64,000 bases of DNA from the NCBI RefSeq assembly GCF_016920785.2, contig NW_024610477.1, positions 44,296 to 108,295 on the forward strand. Reading direction: 5' to 3'. Numbering within the stretch: position 1 is the stretch's first letter; each line of letters opens with the position of its first letter. The position numbers and the translations under genes are program-made. Origin of the DNA: Ixodes scapularis (taxonomy: Eukaryota > Arthropoda > Arachnida > Ixodida > Ixodidae). The notes beneath the pieces are model-generated. The model had not been told where the DNA came from. It ran no database searches and was given only the letters and a program-made list of their open reading frames with translations. This document shows positions 22,231 through 36,469 of this stretch, one piece after another.

Positions 22231-25140
22231 CTCGTCAGGCCGTGCTCTCTCCAATAACTCGCTTTCACCGAGGCAATAGGCGAGATCGTGGTCACGGTGA
22301 ACGAATAAAACCGCGCCGAACGTCTCTCGTCAGGCCGTGCTCTCTCCAATAATTCGCTTTCACCGAGGCAATAGGCGAGATCGTGGTCACGGTGAACGAA
22401 TAAAACGGCGCCAAACGTCTCTCGTCAGGCCGTGCTCTCTCCAATAATTCGCTTTCACCGAGGCAATAGGCGAGATCGTGGTCACGGTGAACGAATAAAA
22501 CCGCGCCGAACGTCTCTCGTCAGGCCGTGCTCTCTCCAATAATTCGCTTTCCACCGAGGCAATAGGCGAGATCGTGGTCACGGTGAACGAATAAAACGGC
22601 GCCAAACGTCTCTCGTCAGGCCGTGCTCTCTCCAATAATTCGCTTTCACCGAGGCAATAGGCGAGATCGTGGTCACGGTGAACGAATAAAACCGCGCCGA
22701 ACGTCTCTCGTCAGGCCGTGCTCTCTCCAATAATTCGCTTTCACCGAGGCAATAGGCGAGATCGTGGTCACGGTGAACAAATAAAACCGCGCCAAACGTC
22801 TCTCGTCAGGCCGTGCTCTCTCCAATAATTCGCTTTCACCGAGGCAATAGGCGAGATCGTGGTCACGGTGAACGAATAAAACCGCGCCGAACGTCTCTCG
22901 TCAGGCCGTGCTCTCTCCAATAATTCGCTTTCACCGAGGCAATAGGCGAGATCGTGGTCACGGTGAACGAATAAAAACGGCGCCAAACGTCTCTCGTCAG
23001 GCCGTGCTCTCTCCAATAATTCGCTTTCACCGAGGCAATAGGCGAGATCGTGGTCACGGTGAACGAATAAAACCCGCGCCGAACGTCTCTCGTCAGGCCG
23101 TGCCTCTCTCCAATAATTCGCTTTCACCGAGGCAATAGGCGAGATCGTGGTCACGGTGAACGAATAAAACCGCGCCAAACGTCTCTCGTCAGGCCGTGCT
23201 CTCCTCCAATAATTCGCTTTCACCGAGGCAATAGGCGAGATCGTGGTCACGGTGAACGAATAAAACCGCGCCAAACGTCTCTCGTCAGGCCGTGCTCTCT
23301 CCAATAATTCGCTTTCACCGAGGCAATAGGCGAGATCGTGGTCACGGTGAACGAATAAAACCGCGCCAAACGTCTCTCGTCAGGCCGTGCTCTCTCCAAT
23401 AATTCGCTTTCACCCGAGGCCATAGGCGAGATCGTGGTCACGGTGAACGAAAAAAACCGCGCCGAACGTCTCTCGTCAGGCCGTGCTCTCTCCAATAATT
23501 CGCTTTCACCGAGGCAATAGGCGAGATCGTGGTCACGGTGAACGAATAAAACGGCGCCAAACGTCTCTCGTCAGGCCGTGCTCTCTCCAATAATTCGCTT
23601 TCACCGAGGCAATAGGCGAGATCGTGGTCACGGTGAACGAATAAAACCGCGCCGAACGTCTCTCGTCAGGCCGTGCTCTCTCCAATAATTCGCTTTCACC
23701 GAGGCAATAGGCGAGATCGTGGTCACGGTGAACGAATAAAAACCGCGCCAAACGTCTCTCGTCAGCCGTGCTCTCTCCAATAATTCGCTTTCACGAGGCA
23801 ATAGGCGAGATCGTGGTCACGGTGAACGAATAAAACCGCGCCAAACGTCTCTCGTCAGGCCGTGCTTCTCTCCAATAATTCGCTTTCACCGAGGCAATAG
23901 GCGAGATCGTGGTCACGGTGAACGAATAAAACCGCGCCAAACGTCTCTCGTCAGGCCGTGCTCTCTCCAATAATTCGCTTTCACCGAGGCAATAGGCGAG
24001 ATCGTGGTCACGGTGAACGAATAAAACGGCGCCAAACGTCTCTCGTCAGGCCGTGCTCTCTCCAATAATTCTCTTTCACCGAGGCAATAGGCGAGATCGT
24101 GGTCACGGTGAACGAATAAAACGGCGCCAAACGTCTCTCGTCAGGCCGTGCTCTCTTCCAATAATTCGCTTTCACCGAGGCAATAGCCGAGATCGTGGTC
24201 ACGGTGAACGAATAAAACCGCGCCAAACGTCTCTCGTCAGGCCGTGCTCTCTCCAATAATTCGCTTTCACCGAGGCAATAGCCGAGATCGTGGTCACGGT
24301 GAACGAATAAAACGGCGCCAAACGTCTCTCGTCAGGCCGTGCTCTCTCCAATAATTCGCTTTCACCGAGGCAATAGCCGAGATCGTGGTCACGGTGAACG
24401 AATAAAACCGCGCCGAACGTCTCTCGTCAGGCCGTGCTCTCTCCAATAATTCGCTTTCACCGAGGCAATAGCCGAGATCGTGTCACGGTGAACGAATAAA
24501 ACCGCGCCAAACGTCTCTCGTCAGGCCGTGCTCTCTCCAATAATTCGCTTTCACCGAGGCAATAGGCGAGATCGTGGTCACGGTGAACGAGTAAAACCGC
24601 GCCAAACGTCTCTCGTCAGGCCGTGCTCTCTCCAATAATTCGCTTTCACCGAGGCAATAGGCGAGATCGTGGTCACGGTGAACGAATAAAACCGCGCCAA
24701 ACGTCTCTCGTCAGGCCGTGCTCTCTCCAATAATTCGCTTTCACCGAGGCAATAGGCGAGATACGTGGTCAGGGTGAACGAATAAAACCGCGCCGAACGT
24801 CTCTCGTCAGGCCGTGCTCTCTCCAATAATTCGCTTTCACCGAGGCAATAGCCGAGATCGTGGTCACGGTGAACGAATAGAAACCGCGCCGAACGTCTCT
24901 CGTCAGGCCGTGCTCTCTCCAATAATTCGCTTTCACCGAGGCAATAGGCGAGATCGTGGTCACGGTGAACGAATAAAACCGCGCCGAACGTCTCTCGTCA
25001 GGCCGTGCTCTCTCCAATAATTCGCTTTTCACCGAGGCAATAGCCGAGATCGTGCTCACTGTGAACGAATAAAACCGCGCCGAACGTCTCTCGTCAGGCC
25101 GTGCTCTCTCCAATAATTCGCTTTCCACCGAGGGCAATAG

Positions 25141-28100
25141 GCGAGATCGTGGTCACGGTGAACGAATAAAACCGCGCCAAACGTCTCTCGTCAGGCCGTG
25201 CTCTCTCCAATAATTCGCTTTCACCGAGGCAATAGGAGAGATCGTGGTCACGGTGAACGAATAAAACCGCGCCAAACGTCTCTCGTCAGGCCGTGCTCTC
25301 TCCAATAATTCGCTTTCACCGAGGCAATAGGCGAGATCGTGGTCACGGTGAACGAATAAAACCGCGCCAAACGTCTCTCGTCAGGCCGTGCTCTCTCCAA
25401 TAATTCGCTTTCACCGAGGCAATAGGCGAGATCGTGGTCACGGTGAACGAATAAAACCGCGCCAAACGTCTCTCGTCAGGCCGTGCTCTCTCCAATAATT
25501 CGCTTTCACCGAGGCAATAGGCGAGATCGTGGTCACGGTGAACGAATAAAACCGCGCCGAACGTCTCTCGTCAGGCCGTGCTCTCTCCAATAATTCGCTT
25601 TCACCGAGGCAATAGCCGAGATCGTGGTCACGGTGAACGAATAAAACCGCGCCGAACGTCTCTCGTCAGGCCGTGCTCTCTCCAATAATTCGCTTTCACC
25701 GAGGCAGTAGCCGAGATCGTGGTCACGGTGAACAAATAAAACCGCGCCGAACGTCTCTCGTCAGGCCGTGCTCTCTCCAATAATTCGCTTTCACCGAGGC
25801 AATAGGCGAGATCGTGGTCACGGTGAACGAATAAAACCGCGCCGAACGTCTCTCGTTAGGCCGTGCTCTCTCCACTAATTCGCTTTCACCGAGGCAATAG
25901 CCGAGATCGTGGTCACGGTGAACGAATAAAACCGCGCCGAACGTCTCTCGTCAGGCCGTGCTCTCTCCAATAATTCGCTTTCACCGAGGCAATAGGCGAG
26001 ATCGTGGTCACGGTGAACGAATAAAACCGCGCCGAACGTCTCTCGTCAGGCCGTGCTCTCTCCAATAATTTGGTTTCACCGAGGCAATAGGCGAGATCGT
26101 GGTCACGGTGAACGAATAAAACCGCGCCGAACGTCTCTCGTCAGGCCGTGCTCTCTCCAATAATTCGCTTTCACCGAGGCAATAGGCGAGATTGTGGTCA
26201 CCGTGAACGAATAAAACCGCGCCAAACCTCTTTCGTCAGGCCGTGCTCTCTCCAATAATTCGCTTTCACCGAGGCAATAGGCGAGATCGTGGTCACGGTG
26301 AACGAATAAAACCGCGCCAAACGTCTCTCGTCAGGCCGTGCTCTCTCCAATAATTCGCTTTCACCGAGGCAATAGGCGAGATCGTGGTCACGGTGAACGA
26401 ATAAAACGGCGCCAAACGTCTCTCGTCAGGCCGTGCTCTCTCCAATAATTCGCTTTCACCGAGGCAATAGGCGAGATCGTGGTCACGGTGAACGAATAAA
26501 ACCGCGCCAAACGTCTCTCGTCAGGCCGTGCTCTCTCCAATAATTCGCTTTCACCGAGGCAATAGGCGAGATCGTGGTCACGGTGAACGAATAAAACCGC
26601 GCCGAACGTCTCTCGTCAGGCCGTGCTCTCTCCAATAATTCGCTTTCACCGAGGCAATAGGCGAGATCGTGGTCACGGTGAACGAATAAAACCGCGCCAA
26701 ACGTCTCTCGTCAGGCCGTGCTCTCTCCAATAATTCGCTTTCACCGAGGCAATAGCCGAGATCGTGGTCACGGTGAACGAATAAAACCGCGCCGAACGTC
26801 TCTCGTCAGGCCGTGCTCTCTCCAATAATTCGCTTTCACCGAGGCAATAGCCGAGATCGTGGTCACGGTGAACGAATAAAACGGCGCCAAACGTCTCTCG
26901 TCAGGCCGTGCTCTCTCCAATAATTCGCTTTCACCGAGGCAATAGCCGAGATCGTGGTCACGGTGAACGAATAAAACCGCGCCGAACGTCTCTCGTCAGG
27001 CCGTGCTCTCTCCAATAATTCGCTTTCACCGAGGCAATAGCCGAGATCGTGGTCACGGTGAACGAATAAAACCGCGCCGAACGTCTCTCGTCAGGCCGTG
27101 CTCTCTCCAATAATTCGCTTTCACCGAGGCAATAGCCGAGATCGTGGTCACAGTGAACGAATAAAACGGCGCCAAACGTCTCTCGTCAGGCCGTGCTCTC
27201 TCCAATAATTCGCTTTCACCGAGGCAATAGCCGAGATCGTGGTCACGGTGAACGAATAAAACCGCGCCGAACGTCTCTCGTCAGGCCGTGCTCTCTCCAA
27301 TAATTCGCTTTCACCGAGGCAATAGGCGAGATCGTGGTCACGGTGAACGAATAAAACGGCGCCGAACGTCTCTCGTCAGGCCGTGCTCTCTCCAATAATT
27401 CGATTTCACCGAGGCAATAGGCGAGATCGTGGTCACGGTGAACGAATAAAACGGCGCCAAACGTCTCTCGTCAGGCCGTGCTCTCTCCAATAATTAGCTT
27501 TCACCGAGGCAATAGCCGCGATCGTGGTCACGGTGAACGAATAAAACCGCGCCAAACGTCTCTCGTCAGGCCGTGCTCTCTCCAATAATTCGCTTTCACC
27601 GAGGCAATAGGCAAGATCGTGGTCACGGTGAACGAATAAAACCGCGCCAAACGTCTCTCGTCAGGCCGTGCTCTCTCCAATAATTCGCTTTCACCGAGGC
27701 AATAGGCGAGATCGTGGTCACGGTGAACGAATAAAACCGCGCCAAACGTCTCTCGTCAGGCCGTGCTCTCTCCAATATTTCGCTTTCACCGAGGCAATAG
27801 GCGAGATCGTGGTCACGGTGAACGAATAAAACGGCGCCAAACGTCTCTCGTCAGGCCGTGCTCTCTCCAATAATTCGCTTTCACCGAGGCAATAGGCGAG
27901 ATCGTGGTCACGGTGAACGAATAAAACCGCGCCAAACGTCTCTCGTCAGGCCGTGCTCTCTCCAATATTTCGCTTTCACCGAGGCAATAGGCGAGATCGT
28001 GGTCACGGTGAACGAATAAAACCGCGCCAAACGTCTCTCGTCAGGCCGTACTCTCTCCAATATTTCGCTTTCACCGAGGCAATAGGCGAGATCGTGGTCA

Positions 28101-31100
28101 CGGTGAACGAATAAAACCGCGCCAAACGTCTCTCGTCAGGCCGTGCTCTCTCCAATATTTCGCTTTCACCGAGGCAATAGGCGAGATCGTGGTCACGGTG
28201 AACGAATAAAACCGCGCCGAACGTCTCTCGTCAGGCCGTGCTCTCTCCAATAATTCGCTTTCACCGAGGCAATAGGCGAGATCGTGGTCACGGTGAACAA
28301 ATAAAACCGCGCCAAACGTCTCTCGTCAGGCCGTGCTCTCTCCAATAATACGCTTTCACCGAGGCAATAGGCGAGATTGTGGTCACGGTGAACGAATAAA
28401 ACCGCGCCGAACGTCTCTCGTCAGGCCGTGCTCTCTCCAATAATTCGCTTTCACCGAGGCAATAGCCGAGATCGTGGTCACGCTGAACGAATAAAACCGC
28501 GCCGAACGTCTCTCGTCAGGCCGTGCTCTCTCCAATAATTCGCTTTCACCGAGGCAATAGGCGAGATCGTGGTCACGGTGAACGAATAAAACCGCGCCGA
28601 ACGTCTCTCGTCAGGCCGTGCTCTCTCCAATAATTCGCTTTCACCGAGGCAATAGCCGAGATCGTGGTCACGGTGAACGAATAAAACCGCGCCGAACGTC
28701 TCTCGTCAGGCCGTGCTCTCTCCAATAATTCGCATTCACCGAGGCAATAGGCGAGATCGTGGTCGCGGTGAACGAATAAAACCGCGCCGAACGTCTCTCG
28801 TCAAGCCGTGCTCTCTCCAATAATTCGCTTTCACCGAGGCAATAGCCGAGATCGTGGTCACGGTGAACGAATAAAACCGCGCCGAACGTCTCTCGTCAGG
28901 CCGTGCTCTCTCCAATAATTCGCTTTCACCGAGGCAATAGGCGAGATCGTGGTCACGGTGAACGAATAAAACCGCGCCGAACGTCTCTCGTCAGGCCGTG
29001 CTCTCTCCAGTAATTCGCTTTCACCGAGGCAATAGCCGAGATCGTGGTCACGGTGAACGAATAAAACCGCGCCGAACGTCTCTCGTCAGGCCGTGCTCTC
29101 TCCAATAATTCGCTTTCACCGAGGCAATAGCCGAGATCGTGGTCACGGTGAACGAATAAAACCGCGCCGAACGTCTCGTCAGGCCGTTCTCTCTCCAATA
29201 ATTCGCTTTCACCGAGGCAATAGGCGAGATCGTGGTCACGGTGAACGAATAAAACCGCGCCGAACTCTCTCGTCAGGCCGTGCTCTCTCCAATAATTCGC
29301 TTTCACCGAGGCAATAGGCGAGATCGTGGTCACGGTGAACGAATAAAACCGCGCCAAACGTCTCTCGTCAGGCCGTGCTCTCTCCAATAATTCGCTTTCA
29401 CCGAGGCAATAGGCGAGATCGTGGTCACGGTGAACGAATAAAACCGCGCCAAACGTCTCTCGTCAGGCCGTGCTCTCTCCAATAATTCGCTTTCACCGAG
29501 GCAATAGGCGAGATCGTGGTCACGGTGAACGAATAAAACGGCGCCAAACGTCTCTAGTCAGGCCGTGCTCTCTCCAATAATTCGCTTTCACCGAGGCAAT
29601 AGGCGAGATCGTGGTCACGGTGAACGAATAAAACCGCGCCAAACGTCTCTCGTCAGGCCGTGCTCTCTCCAATAATTCGCTTTCACCGAGGCAATAGGCA
29701 AGATCGTGGTCACGGTGAACGAATAAAACCGCGCCGAACGTCTCTCGTCAGGCCGTGCTCTCTCCAATAATTCGCTTTCACCGAGGCAATAGGCGAGATC
29801 GTGGTGACGGTGAACGAATAAAACCGCGCCAAACGTCTCTCGTCAGGCCGTGCTCTCTCCAATAATTCGCTTTCACCGAGGCAATAGGCGAGATCGTGGT
29901 CACGGTGAACGAATAAAACGGCGCCAAACGTCTCTCGTCAGGCCGTGCTCTCTCCAATAATTCGCTTTCACCGAGGCAATAGGCGAGATCGTGGTCACGG
30001 TGAACGAATAAAACGGCGCCAAACGTCTCTCGTCAGGCCGTGCTCTCTCCAATGATTCGCTTTCACCGAGGCAATAGGCGAGATCGTGGTCACGGTGAAC
30101 GAATAAAACCGCGCCGAACGTCTCTCGTCAGGCCGTGCTCTCTCCAATAATTCGCTTTCACCGAGGCAATAGGCGAGATCGTGGTCACGGTGAACGAATA
30201 AAACCGCGCCAAACGTCTCTCGTCAGGCCGTGCTCTCTCCAATAATTCGCTTTCACCGAGGCAATAGGCGAGATCGTGGTCACGGTGAACGAATAAAACC
30301 GCGCCGAACGTCTCTCGTCAGGCCGTGCTCTCTCCAATAATTCGCTTTCACCGAGGCAATAGGCGAGATCGTGGTCACGGTGAACGAATAAAACCGCGCC
30401 AAACGTCTCTCGTCAGGCCGTGCTCTCTCCAATAATTCGCTTTCACCGAGGCAATAGGCGAGATCGTGGTCACGGTGAACGAATAAAACCGCGCCGAACG
30501 TCTCTCGTCAGGCCGTGCTCTCTCCAATAATTCGCTTTCACCGAGGCAATAGGCGAGATCGTGGTCACGGTGAACGAATAAAACCGCGCCAAACGTCTCT
30601 CGTCAGGCCGTGCTCTCTCCAATAATTCGCTTTCACCGAGGCAATAGGCGAGATCGTGGTCACGGTGAACGAATAAAACCGCGCCAAACTTCTCTCGTCA
30701 GGCCGTGCTCTCTCCAATAATTCGCATTCGCCGAGGCAATAGGCGAGATCGTGGTCACGGTGAACGAATAAAACCGCGCCAAACGTCTCTCGTCAGGCCG
30801 TGCTCTCTCCAATAATTCGCTTTCACCTAGGCGATAGGCGAGATCGTGGTCACGGTGAACGAATAAAACCGCGCCAAATGTCTCTCGTCAGGCCGTGCTC
30901 TCTCCAATAATTCGCTTTCACCGAGGCAATAGCCGAGATCGTGGTCACGGTGAACGAATAAAACCGCGCCAAACGTCTCTCGTCAGGCCGTGCTGTCTCC
31001 AATAATTCGCTTTCACCGAGGCAATAGCCGAGATCGTGGTCACGGTGAACGAATAAAACCGCGCCAAACGTCTCTCGTCAGGCCGTGCTCTCTCCAATAA

Positions 31101-31600
31101 TTCGCTTTCACCGAGGCAATAGGCGAGATCGTGGTCACGGTGAACGAATAAAACGGCGCCAAACGTCTCTCGTCAGGCCGCGCTCTCTCCAATAATTCGC
31201 TTTCACCGAGGCAATAGGCGAGATCGTGGTCACGGTGAACGAATAAAACCGCGCCAAACGTCTCTCGTCAGGCCGTGCTCTCTACAATAATTCGCTTTCA
31301 CCGAGGCAATAGGCGAGATCGTGGTCACGGTGAACGAATAAAACCGCGCCAAACGTCTCTCGTCAGGCCGTGCTCTCTCCAATAATTCGCTTTCACCGAG
31401 GCAATAGGCGAGATCGTGGTCACGGTGAACGAATAAAACCGCGCCAAACGTCTCTCGTCAGGCCGTGCTCTCTCCAATAATTCGCTTTCACCGAGGCAAT
31501 AGCCGAGATCGTGGTCACGGTGAACGAATAAAACCGCGCCAAACGTCTCTAGTCAGGCCGTGCTCTCTCCAATAATTCGCTTTCACCGAGGCAATAGCCG
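25141..31600. repeat. Domain 4: C49- and G87-rich units
   Basis: C49 units are frequent from 25,610 to about 29,150 and again near 30,930-31,600; C81-G87 is common. T26 (CAATATTTCG) units cluster at 27,775-28,150, five within about 380 bp. Two length changes lie close together: a 2-base loss near 29,177 and a 1-base loss near 29,266. These two make the long minus-strand frame at 28,953-29,387, which I do not regard as coding. Confidence 0.65.
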
Positions 31601-34600
31601 AGATCGTGGTCACGGTGAACGAATAAAACCGCGCCAAACGTCTCTCGTCAGGCCGTGCTCTCTCCAATAATTCGCTTTCACCGAGGCAATAGGCGAGATC
31701 GTGGTCACGGTGAACGAATAAAACCGCGCCAAACGTCTCTCGTCAGGCCGTGCTCTCTCCAATAATTCGCTTTCACCGAGGCAATAGTTGAGATCGTGGT
31801 CATGGTGAACGAATAAAACCGCGCCAAACGTCTCTCGTCAGGCCGTGCTCTCTCCAATAATTCGCTTTCACCGAGGCAATAGGCGAGATCGTGGTCACGG
31901 TGAACGAATAAAACCGCGCCAAACGTCTCTCGTCAGGCCGTGCTCTCTCCAATAATTCGCTTTCACCGAGGCAATAGGCGAGATCGTGGTCACGGTGAAC
32001 GAATAAAACCGCGCCAAACGTCTCTCGTCAGGCCGTGCTCTCTCCAATAATTCGCTTTAACCGAGGCAATAGGCGAGATAGTGGTCACGGTGAACGAATA
32101 AAACCGCGCCAAACGTCTCTCGTCAGGCCGTGCTCTCTCCAATAATTCGCTTTCACCGAGGCAATAGGCGAGATCGTGGTCACGGTGAACGAATAAAACC
32201 GCGGCAAACGTCTCTCGTCAAGCCGTGCTCTCTCCAATAATTCGCTTTCACCGAGGCAATAGGCGAGATCGTGGTCACGGTGAACGAATAAAACCGCGCC
32301 AAACGTCTCTCGTCAGGCCGTGCTCTCTCCAATAATTCGCTTTCACCGAGGCAATAGGCGAGATCGTGGTCACGGTGAACGAATAAAACCGCGCCAAACG
32401 TCTCTCGTCAGGCCGTGCTCTCTCCAATAATTCGCTTTCACCGAGGCAATAGGCGAGATCGTGGTCACGGTGAACGAATAAAACCGCGCCAAACGTCTCT
32501 CGTCAGGCCGTGCTCTCTCCAATAATTCGCTTTCACCGAGGCAATAGGCGAGATCATGGTCACGGTGAACGAATAAAACCGCGCCAAACGTCTCTCGTCA
32601 GGCCGTGCTCTCTCCAATAATTCGCTTTCACCGAGGCAATAGGCGAGATCGTGGTCACGGTGAACGAATAAAACCGCGCCAAACGTCTCTCGTCAGGCCG
32701 TGCTCTCTCCAATAATTCGCTTTCACCGAGGCAATAGGCGAGATCGTGGTCACGGTGAACGAATAAAACCGCGCCGAACGTCTCTCGTCAGGCCGTGCTC
32801 TCTCCAATAATTTGCTTTCACCGAGGCAATAGGCGAGATCGTGGTCACGGTGAACGAATAAAACCGCGCCAAACGTCTCTCGTCAGGCCGTGCTCTCTCC
32901 AATAATTCGCTTTCACCGAGGCAATAGGCGAGATCGTGGTCACGGTGAACGAATAAAACCGCGCCAAACGTCTCTCGTCAGGCCGTGCTCTCTCCAATAA
33001 TTCGCTTTCACCGAGGCAATAGGCGAGATCGTGGTCACGGTGAACGAATAAAACGGCGCCAAACGTCTCTCGTCAGGCCGTGCTCTCTCCAATAATTCGC
33101 TTTCACCGAGGCAATAGCCGAGATCGTGGTCACGGTGAACGAATAAAACCGCGCCAAACGTCTCTCGTCAGACCGTGCTCTCTCCAATAATTCGCTTTCA
33201 CCGAGGCAATAGGCGAGATCGTGGTCACGGTGAACGAATAAAACGGCGCCAAACGTCTCTCGTCAGGCCGTGCTCTCTCCAATAATTCGCTTTCACCGAG
33301 GCAATAGGCGAGATCGTGGTCACGGTGAACGAATAAAACGGCGCCAAACGTCTCTCGTCAGGCCGTGCTCTCTCCAATAATTCGCTTTCACCGAGGCAAT
33401 AGGCGAGATCGTGGTCACGGTGAACGAATAAAACCGCGCCAAACGTCTCTCGTCAGGCCGTGCTCTCTCCAATAATTCGCTTTCACCGAGGCAATAGGCG
33501 AGATCGTGGTCACGGTGAACGAATAAAACAGCGCCAAACGTCTCTCGTCAGGCCGTGCTCTCTCCAATAATTCGCTTTCACCGAGGCAATAGGCGAGATC
33601 GTGGTCACGGTGAACGAATAAAACGGCGCCAAACGTCTCTCGTCAGGCCGTGCTCTCTCCAATAATTCGCTTTCACCGAGGCAATAGGCGAGATCGTGGT
33701 CACGGTGAACGAATAAAACCGCGCCAAACGTCTCTCGTCAGGCCGTGCTCTCTCCAATAATTCGCTTTCACCGAGGCAATAGGCGAGATCGTGGTCACGG
33801 TGAACGAATAAAACGACGCCAAACGTCTCTCGTCAGGCCGTGCTCTCTCCAATAATTCGCTTTCACCGAGGCAATAGGCGAGATCGTGGTCACGGTGAAC
33901 GAATAAAACGGCGCCAAACGTCTCTCGTCAGGCCGTGCTCTCTCCAATAATTCGCTTTCACCGAGGTAATAGGCGAGATCGTGGTCACGGTGAACGAATA
34001 AAACCGCGCCAAACGTCTCTCGTCAGGCCGTGCTCTCTCCAATAATTCGCTTTCACCGAGGCAATAGGCGAGATCGTGGTCACGGTGAACGAATAAAACG
34101 GCGCCAAACGTCTCTCGTCAGGCCGTGCTCTCTCCAATAATTCGCTTTCACCGAGGCAATAGGCGAGATCGTGGTCACGGTGAACGAATAAAACGGCGCC
34201 AAACGTCTCTCGTCAGGCCGTGCTCTCTCCAATAATTCGCTTTCACCGAGGCAATAGGCGAGATCGTGGTCACGGTGAACGAATAAAACGGCGCCAAACG
34301 TCTCTCGTCAGGCCCTGCTCTCTCCAATAATTCGCTTTCACCGAGGCAATAGGCGAGATCGTGGTCACGGTGAACGAATAAAACCGCGCCAAACGTCTCT
34401 CGTCAGCCCGTGCTCTCTCCAATAATTCGCTTTCACCGAGGCAATAGGCGAGATCGTGGTCACGGTGAACGAATAAAACGGCGCCAAAAGTCTCTCGTCA
34501 GGCCGTGCTCTCTCCAATAATTCGCTTTCACCGAGGCAATAGGCGAGATCGTGGTCACGGTGAACGAATAAAACCGCGCCGAACGTCTCTCGTCAGGCCG

Positions 34601-36469
34601 TGCTCTCTCCAATAATTCGCTTTCACCGAGGCAATAGGCGAGATCGTGGTCACGGTGAACGAATAAAACCGTGCCAAACGTCTCTCGTCAGGCCGTGCTC
34701 TCTCCAATAATTCGCTTTCACCGAGGCAATAGGCGAGATCGTGGTCACGGTGAACGAATAAAACGGCGCCAAACGTCTCTCGTCAGGCCGTGCTCTCTCC
34801 AATAATTCGCTTTCACCGAGGCAATAGGCGAGATCGTGGTCACGGTGAACGAATAAAACGGCGCCAAACGTCTCTCGTCAGGCCGTGCTCTCTCCAATAA
34901 TTCGCTTTCACCGAGGCAATAGGCGAGATCGTGGTCACGGTGAACGAATAAAACGGCGCCAAACGTCTCTCGTCAGGCCGTGCTCTCTCCAATAATTCGC
35001 TTTCACCGAGGCAAAAGGCGAGATCGTGGTCACGGTGAACGAATAAAACTGCGCCAAACGTCTCTCGTCAGGCCGTGCTCTCTCCAATAATTCGCTTTCA
35101 CCGAGGCAATAGGCGAGATCGTGGTCACGGTGAACGAATAAAACCGCGCCGAACGTCTCTCGTCAGGCCGTGCTCTCTCCAATAATTCGCTTTCACCGAG
35201 ACAATAGGCGAGATCGTGATCACGGTGAACGAATAAAACCGCGCCAAACGTCTCTCGTCAGGCCGTGCTCTCTCCAATAATTCGCTTTCACCGAGGCAAT
35301 AGGCGAGATCGTGGTCACGGTGAACGAATAAAACGGCGCCAAACGTCTCTCGTCAGGCCGTGCTCTCTCCAATAATTCGCTTTCACCGAGGCAATAGGCG
35401 AGATCGTGGTCACGGTGAACGAATAAAACGGCGCCAAACGTCTCTCGTCAGGCCGTGCTCTCTCCAATAATTCGCTTTCACCGAGGCAATAGGCGAGATC
35501 GTGGTCACGGTGAACGAATAAAACCGCGCCAAACGTCTCTCGTCAGGCCGTGCTCTCTCCAATAATTCGCTTTCACCGAGGCAATAGGCGAGATCGTGGT
35601 CACGGTGAACGAATAAAACGGCGCCAAACGTCTCTCGTCAGGCCGTGCTCTCTCCAATAATTCGCTTTCACCGAGGCAATAGGCGAGATCGTGGTCACGG
35701 TGAACGAATAAAACGGCGCCAAACGTCTCTCGTCAGGCCGTGCTCTCTCCAATAATTCGCTTTCACCGAGGCAATAGGCGAGATCGTGGTCACGGTGAAC
35801 AAATAAAACGGCGCCAAACGTCTCTCGTCAGGCCGTGCTCTCTCCAATAATTCGCTTTCACCGAGGCAATAGGCGAGATCGTGGTCACGGTGAACGAATA
35901 AAACCGCGCCAAACGTCTCTCGTCAGGCCGTGCTCTCTCCAATAATTCGCTTTCACCGAGGCAATAGGCGAGATCGTGGTCACGGTGAACGAGTAAAACG
36001 GCGCCAAACGTCTCTCGTCAGGCCGTGCTCTCTCCAATAATTCGCTTTCGCCGAGGCAATAGGCGAGATCGTGGTCACGGTGAACGAATAAAACGGCGCC
36101 AAACGTCTCTCGTCAGGCCGTGCTCTCTCCAATAATTCGCTTTCACCGAGGCAAAGGCGAGATCGTGGTCACGGTGAACGAATAAAACCGCGCCAAACGT
36201 CTCTCGTCAGGCCGTGCTCTCTCCAATAATTCCCTTTCACCGAGGCAATAGGCGAGATCGTGGTCACGGTGAACGAATAAAACGGCGCCAAACGTCTCTC
36301 GTCAGGCCGTGTTCTCTCCAATAATTCGCTTTCACCGAGGCAATAGGCGAGATCGTGGTCACGGTGAACGAATAAAACGGCGCCAAACGTCTCTCGTCAG
36401 GCCGTGCTCTCTCCAATAATTCGCTTTCACCGAGGCAATAGGCGAGATCGTGGTCACGGTGAACGAATA

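Larger units (their letters stand above)
20461..25140. repeat. Domain 3: indel-dense satellite
   Basis: Within 4.7 kb I count 29 length changes: twenty-two single-base gains, one 2-base gain, five single-base losses and one 6-base loss. This is about 6 per kb, against about 0.2 per kb in most of the window. Most gains repeat a neighbouring base, for example CACCGGTG near 20,674, CACGGGTG near 21,532, TTTCCACC near 22,551, AACCCGCG near 23,074 and GAGGGCAA near 25,133. Substitutions are not obviously raised to the same extent. The units are otherwise ordinary. This pattern fits poorly polished long-read consensus better than biology, although real relaxed homogenisation is possible. The frameshifts merge minus-strand frames into spuriously long ones here. 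Confidence 0.85.

Noticed and set aside
22768..23304. Longest minus-strand open frame (178 codons) and other arginine-rich frames of 110-146 codons between 20,458 and 25,137
   Set aside because: They are built wholly of satellite units and exceed the usual limit only because single-base indels in this stretch shift frame past the next TGA. The predicted peptide changes frame at each indel, and no start context or codon conservation supports coding.
28953..29387. Minus-strand open frame of 144 codons
   Set aside because: It spans the two length losses near 29,177 and 29,266; without them it would stop at the normal TGA.
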